DNA of 8,196 nt from an uncultured Caulobacteraceae bacterium (GTDB taxonomy: Bacteria > Pseudomonadota > Alphaproteobacteria > Caulobacterales > Caulobacteraceae), in assembly GCA_946480495.1 (NCBI GenBank), contig CAMLKO010000037.1:1-8196 (forward strand). The letters run 5' to 3'. The translations under genes were made by a program, and so were the position numbers. Below, piece by piece: positions 4,926-8,196 of the stretch; within the stretch, counting starts at the first letter, position 1; the number at the start of each line of letters is the position of its first letter. The notes beneath the pieces are model-generated. The model had not been told where the DNA came from. It saw only the letters and a list, made by a program, of their open reading frames with translations, and did not search any database.

Positions 4926-6980
4926 ATGATCGAGCCTGAGCCGCCGCCCGCCGAGCCGCCTGTCCAGGCTCAGCCGCTAGAGGCGGCGCCCTGGTGGAAA
5001 TGGCGACGGCGCCCGTGGCAGATCGCGGGGCTGGCGGCGCTCGCCGTGGTGCTGGTGGCGCTCTGGCTCACCTGGGCCCTGCCGCTCGGGCGCGCGCTCG
5101 AGCCGCTGCCCAGCCCCACGCTGGTGCTGGTCAGCGCCGACGGCAAAGCCTTCGCCCGGCGCGGCGCCTACAAGGAAGAGCCCGTCGAGGTCGCCAAGCT
5201 GCCCAAGTATGTGCCCGGCGCCTTCATCGCCATCGAGGACCGGCGCTTCTACCGCCACATCGGCATCGACCCGCGCGGCGTGGCGCGCGCCGTGCGCAAC
5301 AACATCCGCGGCGGCGGCGTGGAGGAGGGCGGCTCGACCATCACCCAGCAGCTGGCCAAGAACGCCTTCCTGTCGAACCGGCGCACGTTCCGGCGCAAGG
5401 CGCAGGAAGCGGTCATCGCGCTCTATCTGGAAGGCCGGCTGTCGAAGGACGAGATCCTCTCCCGCTACCTCTCCAGCGTCTATTTCGGCGAGGGCGTATT
5501 CGGCCTGCGCGCCGCGGCCCGGCAGTATTTCAACACGACGCCCGAGGAGCTGACGATCGGCGAGGCCGCCATGCTGGCGGGCATGGTCAAGGCGCCGTCC
5601 AGGCTCAATCCGACCGAGGACTATCGCGCCGCGCTCGCCCGCCAGCGCGTGGTCCTCAAGGCGATGGTCGACACCGGCGTCATCACCAAACGCCAGGCGC
5701 GGCAGGCCCGCCGGGTGAGGGTGCACATCGGCCGGCCGAGCCTGCCGGTCGGCTCCTACTTCGCCGACTGGATCTCGCCCCAGGCCAAGAACGCCTTCGA
5801 ACGGGCCTACGGCGAGGTGGTGGTGAAGACCACACTGGACAGCCGTCTGCAGACTCGCGCCGAACAGATCCTGCGCCGGTACCTGGACGGGCCCGGCCGC
5901 TCGCTGCACGCCAGCCAGGGCGCGCTGATCGCCATGCGGACGGACGGCTCGGTCGTCGCGCTGGTCGGCGGGCGCGACTACAAGGAAAGCCAGTTCAACC
6001 GGGCCGTGGACGCCCAGCGCCAGCCCGGATCGTCCTTCAAGCTGTTCGTCTATCTGGCCGCCCTGCGCGACGGGATGACGCCGGACTCCATGGTGCTCGA
6101 TGCGCCGGTGCGGCTGGGCGGCTGGACGCCGCAGAACCACGAGGGGGAATACCTGAACCGGCCGATTCCGCTGCGCACGGCGTTCGCGCGCTCGTCCAAC
6201 GTGGCGGCCGTGCGCCTGCTGCAGCAGGTCGGCGTGCGCGACGTGGTCCGGGCCGCCCGCGACCTTGGGATCACCTCCAAACTGCCGAACGACGCCACCA
6301 TCGCGCTGGGTTCCGGACCGGTCAGCCTGATCGAGCTGACGAGCGCCTATGCGGCGGTGGCCGCGGGACAGGAGCCGGTGCGGGCGCACGGGCTGGCCGA
6401 CTACGTTCCCACCGGCGACGTGCAGCGGATGCCGGCTGGCCAGCAGCGCGGGATGATGGACCTGATGCGCGCGGTGGTGACCAGCGGCACCGGCCGGGCG
6501 GCGAGCCTGGGGGTTCCCGTCTATGGCAAGACGGGCACCACGCAGGACTACCACGACGCGCTCTTCATCGGCTTCGTCGGCGACCTGGTGGTGGGGGTGT
6601 GGGTCGGCAACGACGATAACGCGCCGATGCGCCGGGTCGCGGGCGGCGGGATGCCGGCGCAGATCTGGCGGGATTTCGCCAGCTACGCGGTGAGCATCGG
6701 ACAGGTGCGCGGCATCCAGGCGGCGCCTTCGTCCGAGGAAGAACAGCCGATGGCGGCCAACGACTTTGGCCTGGAGGACCTCGCGCCCAATCCGACCGGG
6801 CTGGAGGGCCAGCTGGCGGTTCCGATCGAGCCTTCGTCAGATCAGCCCGCCGACGGGGATATGGCGCAGCCTGAGCCGCCGTCGCGGCGTGGGCCCATCG
6901 TGGCGCCGCCGCCGGACCTGGACGTCCCGCCGCCGTCCGAGCCGGACGAGGGCTATCAGGACCAGGGCGGGCCCGGGTAG
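4926..6980 (+). CDS. Bifunctional class A penicillin-binding protein (GT51 glycosyltransferase + transpeptidase)
   Basis: Polymerises lipid II into glycan strands and cross-links stem peptides at the inner membrane; 684 residues. Residues 1-30 are a Pro-rich cytoplasmic tail ending in a basic WKWRRRP patch, followed by one transmembrane helix (about 32-54). The GT51 domain shows AIEDRRFYRH with catalytic E104, GGSTITQQLAKN from about 135, and the RKAQE/LSRYLSSVYFGEG motifs (about 158-193). The transpeptidase domain has the SxxK motif S369-S-F-K372, the SxN motif S423-S-N425 and K535-T-G-T538. After about residue 600 comes an acidic and Pro-rich tail of roughly 85 residues with no fold I recognise. 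All catalytic motifs are intact. No clear ribosome site precedes the ATG at 4926, yet no other in-frame start exists before a stop upstream. Caulobacterales carry several paralogues of this type; I cannot say which one this is. Confidence 0.97.
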   Translation: MIEPEPPPAEPPVQAQPLEAAPWWKWRRRPWQIAGLAALAVVLVALWLTWALPLGRALEPLPSPTLVLVSADGKAFARRGAYKEEPVEVAKLPKYVPGAFIAIEDRRFYRHIGIDPRGVARAVRNNIRGGGVEEGGSTITQQLAKNAFLSNRRTFRRKAQEAVIALYLEGRLSKDEILSRYLSSVYFGEGVFGLRAAARQYFNTTPEELTIGEAAMLAGMVKAPSRLNPTEDYRAALARQRVVLKAMVDTGVITKRQARQARRVRVHIGRPSLPVGSYFADWISPQAKNAFERAYGEVVVKTTLDSRLQTRAEQILRRYLDGPGRSLHASQGALIAMRTDGSVVALVGGRDYKESQFNRAVDAQRQPGSSFKLFVYLAALRDGMTPDSMVLDAPVRLGGWTPQNHEGEYLNRPIPLRTAFARSSNVAAVRLLQQVGVRDVVRAARDLGITSKLPNDATIALGSGPVSLIELTSAYAAVAAGQEPVRAHGLADYVPTGDVQRMPAGQQRGMMDLMRAVVTSGTGRAASLGVPVYGKTGTTQDYHDALFIGFVGDLVVGVWVGNDDNAPMRRVAGGGMPAQIWRDFASYAVSIGQVRGIQAAPSSEEEQPMAANDFGLEDLAPNPTGLEGQLAVPIEPSSDQPADGDMAQPEPPSRRGPIVAPPPDLDVPPPSEPDEGYQDQGGPG

Positions 6981-6983
6981 GAG

Positions 6984-7010
6984 GGAGCCCCGGCGATGCG
7001 CCGAGGCTCC
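6984..7010. terminator. strong bidirectional hairpin between convergent PBP and lipoprotein genes
   Basis: GGAGCC (6984-6989) pairs with GGCTCC (7005-7010), and inside it CGGCG (6991-6995) pairs with CGCCG (6999-7003) around an ATG loop, with one C/A mismatch between the two stems. It starts 4 bases after the PBP stop and ends 10 bases before the end of the convergent gene. There is no T-run on either strand, so if it terminates transcription it does so by stem strength or with help from Rho. Confidence 0.6.
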
Positions 7011-7019
7011 GCAGAACCC

Positions 7020-7268
7020 TTACTGGGCGTTGGTGGTCGTGGTGTTGGTCGTCGTGGTCGTGGTGGTGGTTTCCGTCGTGTTGGCGGCGGTAGCGTTAGC
7101 GGCGGCGGCGCCCATGTCGGCCGCGGTGGTGGCGGCGGCGCTGCCGGCCTGGTTGGCGGCCGCGGCGGCGTTGTCGGCGGCGTTGCCCGCCTGTTCCTGG
7201 GCCTTCTGCGAGCAGGCGGCGGCGGTCAGGGCGAGCGCGGCGACGGCCGCGATGGTGACGATGCGCAT
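7020..7268 (-). CDS. Small Ala/Thr-rich putative lipoprotein
   Basis: An 82-residue protein with a typical export signal: a short basic start (MR), a hydrophobic core (IVTIAAVAALALTAAA) and Cys19 at the cleavage point. The residues before the Cys (TAAAC) are a loose lipobox, with Ala in place of Leu at -3, so lipidation is likely but not certain. The mature part is low complexity: residues 20-63 are Ala/Asn/Gln-rich, and residues 64-80 are nearly all Thr with a few Asn and one Glu. No known domain is visible. The start is well supported by GGGAGG 8 bases upstream on the minus strand. It lies 70 bases downstream of the GST gene on the same strand and could be read from the same message. Function unknown; envelope location is inferred. 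Confidence 0.78.
   Translation of the reverse strand: MRIVTIAAVAALALTAAACSQKAQEQAGNAADNAAAAANQAGSAAATTAADMGAAAANATAANTTETTTTTTTTNTTTTNAQ
7023..7079. repeat. imperfect GTN trinucleotide repeat (Thr tract)
   Basis: On the plus strand this stretch is almost entirely GTG, GTC and GTT triplets. On the coding (minus) strand they are Thr and Asn codons of the lipoprotein tail. Synonymous mixing of ACC, ACG and AAC means it is not a pure slippage repeat, but unequal exchange in triplets could change its length without breaking the frame. Confidence 0.7.
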
Positions 7269-7338
7269 GGAACTAGCCTCCCGTTTGTGAAGGCCGGGAG
7301 CCTAACCGGCTAACGGCCCTGCGTCGAGACGCCGCAGG

Positions 7339-7992
7339 TCAGCCCTCCCAGCCGTCGGAAAACGGGAACCGCTCGGCCCAGAAATCCGCCAGCCTGGGCT
7401 CGGCGTCCACGCGCTTCACCACCTCGCTCATCTTCGGCGCGACCTCGTAGAAGCGCCGGCGCCTCGGCGTCCAGCGGCTGACCACGGCGACGTAGATGTC
7501 GAGCACCGACAGCTCGTCGCCCAGGATGTAGCGGCCCGGCGTCACCTGCTCGTCCATCATCCGCCAGCAGTCGGCGATGCGCTCGGCGGTGCGCTGCAGG
7601 ATGATCTTCTCCGCCTCGGGGTCGGCGGCAAGGCGCGAGGGCACGTCGCGGACCCAGTAGATCGAGTAGATGGCGGCGGGGATGTAGACCATCCAGCGCA
7701 GGTACTGCGCCCGCTTCGGGTCGGTCGGCGTGGGCGCCAGCCGGGCCTGGGGATGAAGGTCGGCAAGGCCGATCAGCATCGCGGCGCTTTCGGTCATCAC
7801 CTCGCCCGAGGGCAGGACCAGCGCCGGCACCTGCTTCATCGGGTTCACGACCTCGATGGTCGCGTCGAAGGCCTCCGAGAGTTCGGCGGGCGCGTCGACC
7901 AGCTCGTAGGGGACGCCCAGCAGCTTCAGCGTGGCCTCGACCGCCACCGAACCGGAGCCGCGCGCGCCGTAAACCGTGATTGCGTTGGCCAT
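7339..7992 (-). CDS. Glutathione S-transferase family protein
   Basis: A 217-residue soluble protein with GST architecture. The N-terminal thioredoxin-like domain (about 4-80) starts ITVYGARGSGS and has the cis-proline at QVPAL (P56) and the glutathione-contact motif ES at E68-S69 (VMTESAAML). The helical C-terminal domain (about 90-217) contains the N-capping box S162-V-L-D165 typical of GSTs. The catalytic residue of the N-terminal loop would be a Ser around 12-14 rather than Tyr; the substrate cannot be inferred. The frame also has a TTG start at 8004, but ATG at 7992 with GGGG 9 bases before it is the natural start. Divergent from nrdB, sharing a 109-base control region. The last half is notably basic and aromatic (TPRRRRFYEV). 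Family assignment is firm; role (detoxification, redox or other) is open. Confidence 0.9.
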   Translation of the reverse strand: MANAITVYGARGSGSVAVEATLKLLGVPYELVDAPAELSEAFDATIEVVNPMKQVPALVLPSGEVMTESAAMLIGLADLHPQARLAPTPTDPKRAQYLRWMVYIPAAIYSIYWVRDVPSRLAADPEAEKIILQRTAERIADCWRMMDEQVTPGRYILGDELSVLDIYVAVVSRWTPRRRRFYEVAPKMSEVVKRVDAEPRLADFWAERFPFSDGWEG

Positions 7993-8010
7993 AGTTATCC
8001 CCAAAGTCCT

Positions 8011-8058
8011 GCACTACATATTGCGTTAACCGGCTCGACTGAACGCTACATCTGCCTC
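8011..8058 (+). promoter_or_regulatory. paired NrdR boxes upstream of nrdB
   Basis: The 16 bases at 8011-8026 (GCACTACATATTGCGT) match the NrdR consensus acaCwAtATaTwGtgt at 13 positions. A degenerate second box at 8043-8058 keeps only the left half (ACGCTACATCT). The two start 32 bases apart, the same as the pair upstream of nrdA. The second box overlaps the likely -10 element and the first touches the -35, which suits repression by blocking RNA polymerase. Confidence 0.7.
8026..8052 (+). promoter_or_regulatory. Caulobacter-type housekeeping promoter for nrdB
   Basis: GCTACATC at 8045-8052 is a full match to the Caulobacter sigma-73 -10 consensus GCTANAWC. TTAACCG at 8026-8032 matches the -35 TTGACGS at five of seven positions, with 12 bases between, within the usual 10-14. 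A transcript starting near 8058 would have a leader of roughly 45 bases before the nrdB ATG. Confidence 0.6.
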
Positions 8059-8101
8059 AAAGTGAGGTTCACGAGTCACCTTTTCCGAACGGGCCAGAGC
8101 C

Positions 8102-8196
8102 ATGACCGACAAGAACGTCCGCACCCTTCCCGGCCTGCTCACACCCTCTCACGCCTACAAGCCCTTCCGCTATCCGTGGGCCTACGACTTCTGGAA
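8102..8196 (+). CDS. nrdB: Ribonucleoside-diphosphate reductase, beta (small) subunit, first 31 codons
   Basis: Only the first 31 residues are in the window. The stretch LTPSHAYKPFRYPWAYDFW is characteristic of the start of a class I NrdB, the di-iron or Mn/Fe radical subunit that pairs with NrdA. No ATP-cone precedes it: the protein goes straight into the ferritin-like subunit's usual N-terminal sequence. The metal ligands and radical tyrosine lie beyond the edge. The ribosome site is weak (CAGAG at -9). It has its own promoter with NrdR boxes and is divergent from the GST gene. Confidence 0.9.
   Translation, partial: MTDKNVRTLPGLLTPSHAYKPFRYPWAYDFW

Noticed and set aside
4977..6554. Long minus-strand open frame opposite the PBP gene
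   Set aside because: Shadow of a PBP with every catalytic motif intact; the product has biased composition and no recognisable fold.
6996..7313. Gly/Val-rich plus-strand frame opposite the small lipoprotein
   Set aside because: It starts inside the terminator hairpin and is the complement of the Thr/Ala tract; the minus-strand gene has a signal peptide and a strong ribosome site.

Overview
The window is a GC-rich, densely packed stretch of bacterial chromosome, most likely from an alphaproteobacterium of the Caulobacterales type (Caulobacter, Phenylobacterium or Brevundimonas). That assignment is inference. It rests on codon bias, a sensorless HisKA_2-type histidine kinase, a GGAAC-N16-CGTT stress promoter, a Caulobacter-type housekeeping promoter (GCTACATC as the -10 element) and the style of the proteins. 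No rRNA, tRNA, CRISPR array, insertion sequence or phage gene was seen.

Layout from left to right: (1) a 5' fragment of a PAP2-family membrane phosphatase on the minus strand (1-470), cut by the window edge; (2) a divergent control region (471-706) with a stress-sigma promoter facing left and paired NrdR boxes facing right; (3) nrdA, the ribonucleotide reductase large subunit (707-2572, +); (4) a soluble HisKA_2-type histidine kinase (2577-3314, -), convergent with nrdA with only 4 bases between the stops; (5) an AT-richer gap of 290 bases; (6) a small ribbon-helix-helix-like protein (3605-3904, +); (7) an exported LpxR-like outer-membrane barrel protein that looks truncated (3993-4745, +); (8) a bifunctional class A penicillin-binding protein (4926-6980, +); (9) a strong hairpin between convergent genes; (10) a tiny Ala/Thr-rich putative lipoprotein (7020-7268, -) and a GST-family protein (7339-7992, -); (11) a second divergent control region with a sigma-73-like promoter and paired NrdR boxes; (12) the first 31 codons of nrdB, the small ribonucleotide reductase subunit (8102 to the edge, +).

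The unifying theme is that nrdA and nrdB make one enzyme but are separated here by about 5.5 kb of envelope, signalling and hypothetical genes. Each has kept its own promoter carrying two NrdR-like boxes with the same 32-base start-to-start spacing, so the pair appears to be co-regulated in trans rather than as an operon. The genes between them are mainly envelope-related: a PBP, a barrel protein and a putative lipoprotein. I do not see a clearly novel biological system. The best leads are the split NrdR regulon, the NrdA without an ATP-cone, the near-leaderless stress promoter of the PAP2 gene, and the LpxR-like protein that seems to lack the N-terminal part of the family's active site.
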